A stretch of DNA of 64,000 nt from Verrucomicrobiales bacterium (GTDB lineage Bacteria > Verrucomicrobiota > Verrucomicrobiia > Verrucomicrobiales > DEV007): assembly GCA_029213195.1 (NCBI GenBank), contig JARGNI010000006.1, positions 124,001 through 188,000 on the forward strand, read 5' to 3'. The notes under the pieces were generated by a model. It was not told where the DNA came from, did no database searches, and saw only the letters and a program-made list of their open reading frames with translations. Below, in pieces: positions 54,280-63,605 of this stretch (positions are counted from its first letter, which is position 1; every line of letters begins with the position of its first letter). A program made the translations under genes and the position numbers.

Positions 54280-56364
54280 TCAATCCTGCATCAGCACGAC
54301 ACGAAATCCTACGTCGTAACGATCCTCGGCTGAAGGGCGGGCGGCCATGCGGTTCCCTACGGCCAGATCATACTGGTCCGATCGATTCCAGGCTCCTCCT
54401 CGCAGGACTTTTCGGTCCGTGCCGACCCAATCCGTGTTTGGGGTCGCGCCATCCTTGCGAATGCGTCGCACGATGGTCTGCGAGTACCAGTCTGAAACCC
54501 ATTCCCAGACGTTGCCCCGCGCATCGTAGATACCGAATTCGTTGGCTTTGAGGCTGCCAACGGGAGCTGTCGACTTCTTCAGTTCGAAGAGACTGGTCAC
54601 GGCACCGTCGAGCTTCTGCCCTCCGACGAATCGACTCCATTCGCTATCGGTCGGCAAACGGTAGCGGAATCCCTCGGGAATCCGACCCGCTCCTCTTTCC
54701 TGAACCGTCAACGCTTCGCAGAATCGGGCCGCGTCATACCAGTTCACACTCTCGACCGGATGATTGGGAGCGGGAAAGTAGCTCGGGTTCTTGCCCGTGA
54801 TCCGCTCATACTGCGCCTGGGTGGTTTCATAGGCCGCAACCCAGCCCCCGAGTTCCGCGATCCATACCATTTTCTGCCCCAACCCGTTGGTGAAGCTGCG
54901 GCTCGTGGTTGGTTGGGGATCATAAATGAGGCTGGCAGTAAAGTTGAGCGATCCTCCGGGCTCGAGTACCCCGGATACAGAACTGCTACGATATTGATCC
55001 TTCCGAAGCTCGTAGGTATAGGAGCCGGGAGGAAGCACCGGGAGTTGCAGAGGAGTTCTCCCGAGCGGCGTGCCGTTGGCAATCACCGCGGCCCCCGAAG
55101 GTTCACTGGTAAGTCGAACGGAACCATAGGGAAAACGAAACGCGACTTCCGCCGATCCTGCATCCGCATCGACATAGATCTTTTCTTCGACGACCCCCAG
55201 TTGAGGATGCTGCGCCCGAAAGGCGTAGTCGCCCTCAAGGAACTCCACTTCGAACGGAGTGACCTGCCGCCCATCTCCGAGGCGCTTTCCCTCCTTGAAA
55301 ACCGGTACGCCAGGCGGATCACTGGTGAATTTGACCCAGGCTCTCTCCCATGAGAATTCCATCTTTTCGGTCACACCCTGCACAATCTCCACGGAGCGGG
55401 TGATGGGCGGCCAGTCCTGGTATCGAAGTTCGACCTTCTGGCGTCCCACCGGTAGATCTCGAACACTCACCGGAGTCGTTCCACGCAATTCCGGAACTCC
55501 CTCTTCATTCTCGATCCAGACCTCGGCTCCCGTAGGATCACTCTTCACCGACAACCCCCCCTGCGAGAACACGGCGGAAACCGAAGCGTTCCGATTGTTC
55601 TCCACCTGGACGGTTTCCGAGTATTCCGGCCAACCTTCGACCGCAAAAAGCACCTCGTATTCTCCCGGGTCGAGCTTTTCAATCAAGGCAGGTGTGCTCC
55701 CGATCTGAACCAACTCTTTCTGGTCGTTCTTGATGGTCTTGAGAAGCTTGTACTCGGCTCCCACCGGATCACTCACCACTTCCAGTTGTCCGGCACTCCG
55801 TGCGAGCTCGATAGAATCCATCACCACGGGCGACTCGGAGGAGATCGAAATCTTTCTCTCCACCGACTCGTATCCCTCCATGGCGATGGTGACCTGGTGC
55901 TCCCCGAGAGGCAGTCCGCTGATTGTGGCAGGGCTTTGAAATACGCCTGCTCCCGGGATACTCACCTCGGCCCCGGGTGGCTCGGTTGTGACGACGATAC
56001 TGCCCTCAGCCTCATCGAGCCGCCGATCGATCAAAGGAAGCGAAGCCAAGGCATCCGGGTTATCGGGATCCAGTTCGCGCACCTCCTCAAAGAGGCTCCG
56101 AGCCAGGAGCCAATCTCCCTCGCCCACTGCAATCCGCGCCTCGCCAAGCTTGCGCGCAATTTCCTCCTGAAGCTTCGGGTCCTCCTGGGTGACCGGCTCG
56201 ATCACCGGAGCTTCTCTCTTCAATCCAATAAAGAGACCGCCCCCCGTACCTGCGAGGAGAGCGATCACGAGAAGAAGAATCCAGACCCAACGAGGCGCTC
56301 CCCCTTTCGGTGACTGAATCATCCGAGGGGGTGGCAATTCGATCCTGGTAGTCTCCCGGTTCAT
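54280..56364 (-). CDS. membrane protein with PEGA repeats and C-terminal SUMF1-type domain
   Basis: A 694-residue protein: cytosolic start, one membrane helix (WVWILLLVIALLAGTGGGLF), a helical stretch (APVIEPVTQEDPKLQEEIAR), then at least four PEGA repeats between residues 120 and 460 (VVTTEPPGAEVSIPGAGVFQ, LEVVSDPVGAEYKLLKT, LSVKSDPTGAEVWIENEEGV, VRLTSEPSGAAVIANGTPLG). Residues 475-690 form a SUMF1/FGE-sulfatase-type domain (GQKMVWIAELGGWVAAYETT, YRLPTDSEWSRFVGGQ, DARGNVWEWVSDWYSQTI, VLRGGAWNRSDQYDLAVGNR). The catalytic cysteines of true formylglycine-generating enzyme are missing. The repeats suggest binding to cell-surface or polysaccharide material. Confidence 0.8.
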   Translation of the reverse strand: MNRETTRIELPPPRMIQSPKGGAPRWVWILLLVIALLAGTGGGLFIGLKREAPVIEPVTQEDPKLQEEIARKLGEARIAVGEGDWLLARSLFEEVRELDPDNPDALASLPLIDRRLDEAEGSIVVTTEPPGAEVSIPGAGVFQSPATISGLPLGEHQVTIAMEGYESVERKISISSESPVVMDSIELARSAGQLEVVSDPVGAEYKLLKTIKNDQKELVQIGSTPALIEKLDPGEYEVLFAVEGWPEYSETVQVENNRNASVSAVFSQGGLSVKSDPTGAEVWIENEEGVPELRGTTPVSVRDLPVGRQKVELRYQDWPPITRSVEIVQGVTEKMEFSWERAWVKFTSDPPGVPVFKEGKRLGDGRQVTPFEVEFLEGDYAFRAQHPQLGVVEEKIYVDADAGSAEVAFRFPYGSVRLTSEPSGAAVIANGTPLGRTPLQLPVLPPGSYTYELRKDQYRSSSVSGVLEPGGSLNFTASLIYDPQPTTSRSFTNGLGQKMVWIAELGGWVAAYETTQAQYERITGKNPSYFPAPNHPVESVNWYDAARFCEALTVQERGAGRIPEGFRYRLPTDSEWSRFVGGQKLDGAVTSLFELKKSTAPVGSLKANEFGIYDARGNVWEWVSDWYSQTIVRRIRKDGATPNTDWVGTDRKVLRGGAWNRSDQYDLAVGNRMAARPSAEDRYDVGFRVVLMQD

Positions 56365-56511
56365 TTCCTTTACGAACGGCTCGGATCTGAAAAAGATTTC
56401 CCTCTCAGACTACTCCGTTCTTTCCATACGGTCGAGGCCCAAATCTCGTCTCACAAGGATACGAGCCCAACAATTCTTTTCGTCACCGCAAGAAACGTGA
56501 CACTCGAGACG

Positions 56512-56539
56512 AAAAAAGGCAGAGCTTTCGCCCTGCCTT
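56512..56539 (-). terminator. rho-independent terminator of rpsA
   Basis: On the minus strand AAGGCAGGGC-GAAA-GCTCTGCCTT forms a 10-base-pair hairpin with one G-U pair, capped by a GAAA tetraloop and followed by TTTT, about 60 bases after the S1 stop. Confidence 0.85.
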
Positions 56540-56600
56540 CTTCGAAATGATTTCGCTCGGGAATTCCCCTTCTCGGAGAATCCTACCGACCGAGAAGAAT

Positions 56601-58325
56601 CTAGTCTTCCGCTTCTTCGGAATCTTCAGCAGATTCCTCTCCGGGACGCCACTCTTCCGTGGCAAGATTGAAGGCCTGCTCCAGTCCAACGAGATCGGAA
56701 CTCGGACGGAGGGCATCGAATGCCGCAGTCTCCTTCTTGAGCTGCTCCTCGGAGTATTCGGCAGCCTTGATCGAGAGACCGATCCGACGCTCGACGCGGT
56801 CGACTTTGATGACCCGGGCTTCGACGTCGTCGCCCACCTTGATGACATCCTTGACCTTGGCCACGTGATCTTCGCTGAGCTGCGAAATGTGAACGAGACC
56901 ATCGATGTCGTCTTCCAGCTGGATGAAGGCTCCGAAGCTGGCAATCTTGGCGACGGTTCCCTTGACGAGATCGCCGACCTTGAACCGGTTGTCGATTTCG
57001 CTCCAGGGGTCGTTCTCAAGCTGCTTGACGCCAAGAGAGATCCGCTGATTCGTCTTGTCGATTTCGAGGACCTGCGCCTCGACTTCTTCGCCCTTCTTGA
57101 GGATTTCGCTGGGGTGGTTGATCTTCCGAGTCCAGCTGAGGTCGGAAACGTGGATCATTCCGTCGATTCCATCCTCGAGCTCTACGAAAGCACCGTAAGG
57201 AGTGAGGTTGCGGATCTCGCCCTTGATCGTGGTTCCGATCGGGTAGCGGGATTCGACTTCGTCCCAAGGATTGGGCTCGAGCTGGCGAACACCGAGGGAG
57301 ATCTTCTGCTCTTCCTTGTTGATCGCAAGAACGACGGCCTTGACCTCCTGGTCGAGAGTGAGGACATCGCTCGGGCGAGTGATGCGCTTGGTCCAGGACA
57401 GCTCGGAAACGTGAATGAGACCTTCGACGCCTCGCTCGATCTCCACGAATGCTCCGTAAGGAACCAGCTTGGTGATCTTTCCAGCGACCTCGGTTCCGAT
57501 AGGGAACTTCGAATCGATGTTTTCCCAGGGGTTGTCCTGGAGTTGCTTGAGGCCGAGAGAGACACGCTCTTTATCCTTGTCGACGTCAAGGATGATGACC
57601 TCGACAGACTGACCAATCGCGAGCATCTCGCTTGGGTGGTTGATGCGGCCCCAGCTCATATCGGTGATATGAAGAAGTCCGTCCATGCCCTGAAGATCGA
57701 TGAAAGCACCGAAGTCGGTGATGTTCTTGACCATTCCCTCGACCTTGTCGCCAATCTTGACGGACTCGAGGAACTCGGCACGCTGCTCGGCACGCTCGGC
57801 CTCGATGACCTCGCGACGGCTCAGGACGATGTTCTTCCGGATATCGTTGACCTTGACGATCTTGAACTCGTAGACGTTTCCGACATACTCGTTGAGATCC
57901 TTGGGAGGAATGATGTCGATCTGGGATCCGGGAAGGAATGCCTCGACACCCACGTTGACCATGAGGCCACCTTTGACGACCGACTTGACCTTGCCCTTCA
58001 CGAGACCGCCATCTTCGTAAACCTTGACGATCTTGTCCCAGTTCTGCTTGTGCGCTGCTTTCTCTTTCGAGAGGACCACCATGCCCTCATCGTTCTCAAG
58101 TTTCTCGAGGAGAACTTCGATCTCATCTCCTACGGCGAACTCTTCGTCTTCAAACTCGGAAATCGCGATGATGCCTTCGGACTTGGCACTGACATCGACG
58201 ACGACGACCTGAGGTCGGATCTCGATGATTTTTCCACGCACGATCGAATTCTCGCGGTGGGTGTGAAATTGTTTTTCAATCTGAGCGAAAAGCTCAGGAT
58301 TCTTGGGGGTGATAGCTGCTGCCAT
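56601..58325 (-). CDS. rpsA: 30S ribosomal protein S1
   Basis: A 574-residue S1 with six RNA-binding S1 domains at roughly 25-95, 110-175, 190-260, 275-350, 362-435 and 447-520. Repeated signatures are KVEGMVKNITDFGAFIDLQG, VAGKITKLVPYGAFVEIERG, IKGEIRNLTPYGAFVELEDG and VKGTVAKIASFGAFIQLEDD. It carries mRNA to the 30S subunit and is important where leaders lack Shine-Dalgarno sequences, as many here do. The C-terminus is acidic (SAEDSEEAED). The leader has a TTGG tandem repeat (58343-58356) on the plus strand, and a weak TTGTGA/TACATT promoter about 110 bases upstream. Monocistronic by its terminator. Confidence 0.95.
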   Translation of the reverse strand: MAAAITPKNPELFAQIEKQFHTHRENSIVRGKIIEIRPQVVVVDVSAKSEGIIAISEFEDEEFAVGDEIEVLLEKLENDEGMVVLSKEKAAHKQNWDKIVKVYEDGGLVKGKVKSVVKGGLMVNVGVEAFLPGSQIDIIPPKDLNEYVGNVYEFKIVKVNDIRKNIVLSRREVIEAERAEQRAEFLESVKIGDKVEGMVKNITDFGAFIDLQGMDGLLHITDMSWGRINHPSEMLAIGQSVEVIILDVDKDKERVSLGLKQLQDNPWENIDSKFPIGTEVAGKITKLVPYGAFVEIERGVEGLIHVSELSWTKRITRPSDVLTLDQEVKAVVLAINKEEQKISLGVRQLEPNPWDEVESRYPIGTTIKGEIRNLTPYGAFVELEDGIDGMIHVSDLSWTRKINHPSEILKKGEEVEAQVLEIDKTNQRISLGVKQLENDPWSEIDNRFKVGDLVKGTVAKIASFGAFIQLEDDIDGLVHISQLSEDHVAKVKDVIKVGDDVEARVIKVDRVERRIGLSIKAAEYSEEQLKKETAAFDALRPSSDLVGLEQAFNLATEEWRPGEESAEDSEEAED

Positions 58326-58542
58326 GATTTTCTTGGGTTAAGTTGGTTGGTTGGTTTTTTAGCCTTCCGACGTTACTTCTCTTTTACTAATCCCCCGCCA
58401 CCCGAGAAGCGCCTGCGATGCGCGGAGGGGCGCAAATGTAAAGGTTCAAGGCGGTTTCACAAGCGGTTTTATCGATTCTTCCAAGCTCGAGAATCTGCAC
58501 TCCAACTCCTTCCGAACACGTATTCTGACTAGATCACTCGCA

Positions 58543-58725
58543 ATGAATACCTACCCCGTGACCTGCCCAACCTGCTTTGAAGAATTCGAGGTGCCGCTCC
58601 CGGCCGTAACCGAAACGCCCTCGGAAGTCGACTACGATTGCGAAATCTGCTGTCGTCCCATGCGCATTTTCTTCGAAAATGAATGGGACGAGGTGACCGC
58701 CTCGGCGGTCGGGATCCACGATTGA
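58543..58725 (+). CDS. CPXCG-motif cysteine-rich zinc-ribbon protein
   Basis: A 60-residue protein of the small CPXCG-motif family. It has VTCPTCFEEFEV and VDYDCEICCRPMRIFFENEW, giving CxxC and CxxCC zinc-binding pairs, followed by a short acidic and aromatic end. The length is normal for the family, whose role is unknown. It is transcribed from the region upstream of rpsA (218 bases shared) and converges with the receiver-pseudokinase gene, five bases apart. Confidence 0.85.
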   Translation: MNTYPVTCPTCFEEFEVPLPAVTETPSEVDYDCEICCRPMRIFFENEWDEVTASAVGIHD

Positions 58726-58729
58726 AACG

Positions 58730-61105
58730 CTACTCTGCAGGTGCCTCGGGCGTCCCGGATTCCGCTGGTTCGGGGGCGTCGCCCCCCGCGGCTCCAGGAG
58801 CCATGGCACTATCCTCTCCCGCAGCAGCCGCAAACGGGTCTTCTTCCATTTCTTCAGGAGTCCCTTCCGACGGAGCCGGGGCACCACTGCCCTCCTCGAC
58901 GGGATTCTCGGGAGTGGTTTCTTCGGGCTGACCCTCTTCTTCCATCCCTTCATCCGGAGTGACGGATTCGCCGGAGGTTTCCTCATCTTCCGTCACCGGC
59001 TGGCTCAGCGGATTCGGATCGGGAACGTCGGAAGCAATTCGGAATCCGGTCAGAAAGTTTCTCTCTTCGGCAGTTTCCCCCGCTCTTCTCGCGGTGAGCT
59101 CGAAACCGGACTGGGTCGCAAAAGAGGCCCCGCGCTTGAGTGGCACCTGCTTGTCGGGAGAATCGGGATGCGCATCCCAGGTCGCGGTCCACTCGCTCAC
59201 ATTTCCCGCCAGTCCGACGATGGCATAACGACTCTCGTCGGCGTCGATGGCATCGACCGGGCACCAGTACTTGTAGCCATCCACCCCGCCTTCTTCGGTA
59301 GTTTCGTTGGCCTCGTGATCGAGGCCGCTGTTGAAATTGGCAGGGACAATCTTGTCACCCCACGGGAACAGGCTCCCCGAACGACCTCGCGCTGCTTTTT
59401 CCCATTCCTGCTCCGTCGGCAACCTCGCTCCCTGCCAGGTTGCGTAGGCGTGGGCGTCCCACCAGTCGACACCGACCACGGGGCAGTTGGGATCGATTGG
59501 GCCTCCGAGAAATTTGCCGCCCTTGAGCGCGGCATCGTAGAGCTCGCCCCATTTTTCAGGAACATAGGAGGTCTTGTTGTCCGGTTGCTTTGGATGGGAC
59601 ACCTTGGCTTTCAATGAGGGATCGGCGCGAAGGGCGTCGAGGAACTTTGCATAGTCTGCGATGGTGACCTCGTATCTGCCGATGTAGAACTCCTCGACTT
59701 CGATCTCGTCACCATCCTGGTACGGGAACAAACCTGCGGGGACCTTCGAAAATTCGTTGAGATTGCGAATCTCCGGCTTGGATGAACTCACGATGAACGT
59801 GATGATCGCACCGGCTACGATGAAGATTCCAATCAGGCTTCCGACCAGAATCGCGGTGGTGTTGTTCTTCTTTTCATTCAGCTTGGCGATATCCGCACCC
59901 GACATCCCCTCCGTCGGATCGACCGGAGCGAGAGCGCGCTTCAGTCCATCGATGGAATTGACCGCATCGATGCGGTCCGCTCCCATTCGATCGATCAAGG
60001 AATGCAGAGCCGGATCCCCCCCCGTCTTGTGAAGAAAGGGCGTGACGGCATCAGCAAGCAAACCCATCTGGGTTCTTTCTTCGTCGGCAGAGAGAGAATC
60101 CCCCCTGCCCCTCACTGGATTCGCAATCCTCGGCTCTCCATTCTTGAGGATCAGGATACTCTGGGCCGAAACGAGTCGATGGCTCATTCCATTTTCTCGA
60201 AGGTAGACAAGCGCATCGGCGATCGCCTCGAGAATCTTCCAGATTTCAGCTTCATCCATCTGGCTTCGGCGTCGAGCCAAGTCCGCCAGGCTGGGTGCGT
60301 CAACCAGCTCGAGAGTGTAGAAATTCACCCCCATCTCCTGGTCGCATTCATACACGAGAGAGATCGCCGGATGATTGACCGAAGCTCTCGCGCTGGCCTC
60401 ATTGACGAAGCCCTGAACCCAATTGATGTCTTTGCGGTGTTTCCGATACAAGGTCTTCAGGGCCACCTGACGACCGATCGACGTCTGCTCGGCCTCATAG
60501 AGCGCGAAATCCGAATCTCTCTGGATCTCTCGAAGGAGCTTGTAATCGCCAAGACGCGTGCCCACCGGCAGGGCATCTTCGGGCAATTCCACGGGGACCG
60601 ATTCCACCGAGGGCAATGGCTCTGCGGGAGGCTCGGAAGCCGGTTCCGTCTCGATCTCCGGGGGAGGCGAACTGACCGGCCCGTGTTCGCGGTGATCCGA
60701 GGTGAGCGCGGGACTGGGGTCCTGCTCCTCGGAGTCCTGGCTGCCGGCCACGGAATCGAACCACTCGAGGAGGATTCCCCGATTCACCGGCTTGAAAAAG
60801 AGTTTCTCGTGGTCGAGGACCCGGGGGTAGAACTCGGTCATGTCTTCCCGGCTGCAAAACATACCGGCAAAGAGCCCCAGTTCCGACTGGAGGTGATCCC
60901 TCAGGTCGAAGACATCGCTGCCGGTATTGGCATCAATCCCTGCGATGAAGAAGGTCAATCGATCGATCGACTGGGACATCTCCCAGGCCTCGGCAGCGGT
61001 CGATGCTGGCAAAATCTCGACATCTCGTCCCGACAGGATCGAAAGGATGTCGTTTCGATCCTCTTCCGAAGGATCGACGAGAAGGACAACGGGAGTGCGT
61101 TCCAT
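58730..61105 (-). CDS. receiver-pseudokinase-SUMF1 membrane protein
   Basis: A 791-residue multi-domain protein. Residues 1-120 resemble a response-regulator receiver (VVLLVDPSEEDRNDILSILS, KLFFKPVNRGILLEWFDSV with the conserved Lys-Pro). Residues 185-400 are a Ser/Thr kinase-like domain: VALKTL keeps K217, but HRDLKPxN is SHRLVSAQS (H309-R310-L311) and the DFG position has no DFG, so it should be inactive. A membrane helix follows (LVGSLIGIFIVAGAIITFIV), then a SUMF1-type domain at 465-700 (EEFYIGRYEVTIADYAKF, RLPTEQEWEKAARGRSGSLF, VGLAGNVSEWTATWDA) and a disordered Glu/Pro/Ala tail. It is co-transcribed with the upstream TPR protein, nine bases apart. Confidence 0.75.
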   Translation of the reverse strand: MERTPVVLLVDPSEEDRNDILSILSGRDVEILPASTAAEAWEMSQSIDRLTFFIAGIDANTGSDVFDLRDHLQSELGLFAGMFCSREDMTEFYPRVLDHEKLFFKPVNRGILLEWFDSVAGSQDSEEQDPSPALTSDHREHGPVSSPPPEIETEPASEPPAEPLPSVESVPVELPEDALPVGTRLGDYKLLREIQRDSDFALYEAEQTSIGRQVALKTLYRKHRKDINWVQGFVNEASARASVNHPAISLVYECDQEMGVNFYTLELVDAPSLADLARRRSQMDEAEIWKILEAIADALVYLRENGMSHRLVSAQSILILKNGEPRIANPVRGRGDSLSADEERTQMGLLADAVTPFLHKTGGDPALHSLIDRMGADRIDAVNSIDGLKRALAPVDPTEGMSGADIAKLNEKKNNTTAILVGSLIGIFIVAGAIITFIVSSSKPEIRNLNEFSKVPAGLFPYQDGDEIEVEEFYIGRYEVTIADYAKFLDALRADPSLKAKVSHPKQPDNKTSYVPEKWGELYDAALKGGKFLGGPIDPNCPVVGVDWWDAHAYATWQGARLPTEQEWEKAARGRSGSLFPWGDKIVPANFNSGLDHEANETTEEGGVDGYKYWCPVDAIDADESRYAIVGLAGNVSEWTATWDAHPDSPDKQVPLKRGASFATQSGFELTARRAGETAEERNFLTGFRIASDVPDPNPLSQPVTEDEETSGESVTPDEGMEEEGQPEETTPENPVEEGSGAPAPSEGTPEEMEEDPFAAAAGEDSAMAPGAAGGDAPEPAESGTPEAPAE

Positions 61106-61114
61106 AAAAAAATC

Positions 61115-62365
61115 TTACAAATCAGGGGTCTGGGGGAAAAGGGCATTCTCGGGGCCTATCCGTTCTGGACGGGCACCCCCGGGAAATCCGCCCGGAGGGG
61201 CTGTAGCAGCGGGAGGTTCCAATCGAAGTCGTGAAATTTCCGCCGGCATCACTACGGTATCCTGCAAGGCATCGCGATAATACAACTGAATCGCGTATCC
61301 GTAGTACTGCCGTTGTCCGAGTTCGATGATCTCTTCCTCCGAAAACTTCGGTTGGTTGTAATTCACGATGAACTCCTCCTTTCCATTGACCTCCCAGTCA
61401 TAGGGCTCGGTCGGATAGAGATAGGAGGTATCTGCAGTCGATTCCAGAATCTGGTCTCCGTTGACCAGGTCGTAGAAAAAAACGAAGAGAGAGAGATCCT
61501 CTCCAACGTGATTCCCACCATCGACGGAATCGACCACGATTCGGAGCGAGACTCGTTGCCCGCTGTCTCCAGGCGGCTGTTCATCGACCTTGACTTCTCC
61601 AATCGCAAGAATCGAGCCCAACTCGGAAGGGGCCGCGCGATCCACTGGCTCCGGTTCAGATACCGAACCGAGAAGCGGTTCCCGATTTCTGACTCGATTC
61701 GCTATATCGAAGTAGGGGCCCGAGGCCGCGGAACCAAGAGCGATCACTTCGGCCCAATACTCACTCGCTGTTTGATTGACCCCCATCTCCTGGTAGGTCG
61801 CCGCCATTTGGCTCAGGATGCGAGGATGCTCAGGATAAGCAGCTTCCGCTTTGCTGAGCGCCTGTAAGGCTCCCTGCATGTTCCCTGAGGCCCGCAATTC
61901 TTCTCCGGTGTCGACGAGCCGGGCGAGGATGGTATCCGAAATCGGTGGCGCCGTCGCACGTGCCTGCGCCAGGGCAATATTCAGGTCGGAGATGCTGATT
62001 TCTGCAGAAGAATTCAAGGGAACCGTTTCCCGTGGGGGTGTCGGGGCAACCGGACGTGTAGGGATCGATCCTCCACGCTCTGGCGCAGCAGTGACTTCAC
62101 TCGGCGGTCCGACCGCGGGACCGTCCCCGATGGGGGCCTCAGCCTCAACGGTTGTTGTCGCGAGCGGATTGGCTTCGATTTCTGCGGGAGGCGGAGGATA
62201 GAAAGCGATCTCTCCAGGCGGGGAAAAGATCTGTCGCTCGGGTCGCAAGAGAAAGGCGGAAGCGACCAGCAAAGCCTGAATCGCAAAGGCCAACCCGATG
62301 ACCCACACCACGACGGTGAAGGTTCGGCCCCTGTCAGATCGATTTGCTAATAAATTCTCCGCCAT
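61115..62365 (-). CDS. membrane-anchored protein with TPR-like repeats
   Basis: A 416-residue protein with one N-terminal membrane helix (FTVVVWVIGLAFAIQALLVA), a Pro/Ala-rich linker of about 100 residues, then a helical repeat region that looks like TPRs (GNMQGALQALSKAEAAYPEH, ILSQMAATYQEMGVNQTASE). The last third is a beta-rich domain (RVSLRIVVDSVDGGNHVGED, LFVFFYDLVNGDQILESTAD, QRQYYGYAIQLYYRDALQDT) with a Pro/Gly-rich end. The first gene of a two-gene unit with the receiver-pseudokinase protein, it may serve as that protein's extracytoplasmic or scaffold partner. No known family was identified. Confidence 0.7.
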   Translation of the reverse strand: MAENLLANRSDRGRTFTVVVWVIGLAFAIQALLVASAFLLRPERQIFSPPGEIAFYPPPPAEIEANPLATTTVEAEAPIGDGPAVGPPSEVTAAPERGGSIPTRPVAPTPPRETVPLNSSAEISISDLNIALAQARATAPPISDTILARLVDTGEELRASGNMQGALQALSKAEAAYPEHPRILSQMAATYQEMGVNQTASEYWAEVIALGSAASGPYFDIANRVRNREPLLGSVSEPEPVDRAAPSELGSILAIGEVKVDEQPPGDSGQRVSLRIVVDSVDGGNHVGEDLSLFVFFYDLVNGDQILESTADTSYLYPTEPYDWEVNGKEEFIVNYNQPKFSEEEIIELGQRQYYGYAIQLYYRDALQDTVVMPAEISRLRLEPPAATAPPGGFPGGARPERIGPENALFPQTPDL

Positions 62366-62576
62366 ACCCCGTCCACGACTCGAAAACCCGATCAGGGACT
62401 TTCGAGGCGCTAAACTACCAACCCGACAGAGAATATCAAGAACGTAGACTTTTGCGGATTGGTCTTGAGAACACGCACTTTTTTAAAAATAATGCTCAAC
62501 ATTCCCAAGATTCCAAGGTAAGCTTCCCCGTCGGCGATTTTGATCGACACTTTATTCATTTCAACGTCTTCACACC

Positions 62577-62894
62577 GTGAGTAGCCATCTTTCAAGCGAC
62601 ATCCAGATCGAAGGAGATCTGAACTGTTCCACCGATCTTATCTTCGACGGAGCCATTACTGGAAACATCACCTCCAAAGGAGGCCTTACCATCGGGCAGA
62701 ATGCCTCGGTGAAAGGTGATTTGCAGGCCGAAAAGGCCGTGATCGAAGGGAAAGTGACCGGAAACGGAGACTTCACCACGTGCCGGCTCTCCCCGACCTC
62801 GGTGATCTCGGGATCTGTCAGCACCGTCAGCCTTCAGATGGAAGAGGGTGCCTCTCTCGAGGGGCAGTGCAAAGTCGGCAAGGCCAAAGCCTGA
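62577..62894 (+). CDS. bactofilin family cytoskeletal protein (minimal form)
   Basis: A 105-residue bactofilin: SDIQIEGDLNCSTDLIFDGA, ITGNITSKGGLTIGQNASVK, then GDLQAEKAVIEGKVTGNGDF show the right-handed beta-helix with short hydrophobic and Gly/Asn-turn repeats. Bactofilins polymerise without nucleotide and organise cell shape, stalks or cell-wall enzymes. No usual long flanks or M23 peptidase neighbour are seen; the GTG start at 62577 is the only in-frame start that fits. It is divergent from the TPR gene across 211 bases. Confidence 0.85.
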   Translation: MSSHLSSDIQIEGDLNCSTDLIFDGAITGNITSKGGLTIGQNASVKGDLQAEKAVIEGKVTGNGDFTTCRLSPTSVISGSVSTVSLQMEEGASLEGQCKVGKAKA

Positions 62895-62927
62895 CCTTCT
62901 CCTTTTTCTCATCGAAAAGAATTTCCG

Positions 62928-62957
62928 AAAACCTCCAGGGAAACCTGGAGGTTTTTT
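62928..62957. terminator. bidirectional terminator between bactofilin and the zinc-finger gene
   Basis: AAAACCTCCAGG-GAAA-CCTGGAGGTTTT is a perfect 12-base-pair hairpin with a tetraloop and a T-run on the plus strand and A-run on the other side, serving both converging genes. Confidence 0.88.
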
Positions 62958-62996
62958 CGTGCCAGGACGATTTTCCGACCGAGTTTTCTCCACGGA

Positions 62997-63590
62997 TCAG
63001 GAGAAGTCTTCGAGAATCAGGGAGGCCCACACGATTCCAAGAATCAACCAGCCGACCAGCCAGGCAATCGAGAGGAAGAGTGCCAACCACCAACGCCACG
63101 CGCTTTTTCGCTCGAAGCCCTGGGGCTCTTTTCGATGTTTCCAAAGCAGGATCAACGCAATCGGAGCGGTGAACAGGGTAAAGGGAGCAAAGAGCGTAAC
63201 GAGAGCGAGCGCACGATTATCGAAACGTTTCGCTCGAGCGAGGAATTGCGTCGTTTTTTTCTCCTCGCGCAAACGGTGCAGACAAGGGAGGCAGAAATCC
63301 TGGTCTCCCCAGCGGACCGACGCTTTCTCCGAGAGAAAACAACCACATTCATCGCAAACCTTCTCCGCCTCCAATTCCGGATAGAAGCTGCAACGAGCCT
63401 TGGAGTCATCGGCCAGGACCGCACTCTCCCTGGGAACGGGAGCACGATAGAGACGCGGAAACGACCGAATCCAGACCTGGGCCTGGCAAATGGGACATTT
63501 CTCCTCGATTCCCTCCACTTCGCCACTCACACTCAGTTCCGTTCGGCAACTGGGACACTGCAGGATGGCTTTCTCGAGCTTGGCTTCCAT
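62997..63590 (-). CDS. membrane protein with zinc-ribbon and B-box-like zinc finger
   Basis: A 197-residue protein. Residues 10-40 contain a zinc ribbon (LQCPSCRTELSVS, EEKCPICQAQVW), residues 67-105 a second cluster (RCSFYPELEAEKVCDECGCF, then DFCLPCLHRLREE) with B-box-type Cys spacing, and residues 125-190 two membrane helices (LALVTLFAPFTLFTAPIALI, WWLALFLSIAWLVGWLILGI). It is 15 bases downstream of the RDD gene. Function unknown; similar zinc-ribbon membrane proteins occur widely in verrucomicrobia. Confidence 0.65.
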   Translation of the reverse strand: MEAKLEKAILQCPSCRTELSVSGEVEGIEEKCPICQAQVWIRSFPRLYRAPVPRESAVLADDSKARCSFYPELEAEKVCDECGCFLSEKASVRWGDQDFCLPCLHRLREEKKTTQFLARAKRFDNRALALVTLFAPFTLFTAPIALILLWKHRKEPQGFERKSAWRWWLALFLSIAWLVGWLILGIVWASLILEDFS

Positions 63591-63605
63591 GATCAGTAAT
63601 TCCCC

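Noticed and set aside
56547-58532. 661-codon open frame opposite rpsA
   Set aside because: Its Asp/Leu-rich repetitive text is the mirror image of the six S1 domains.
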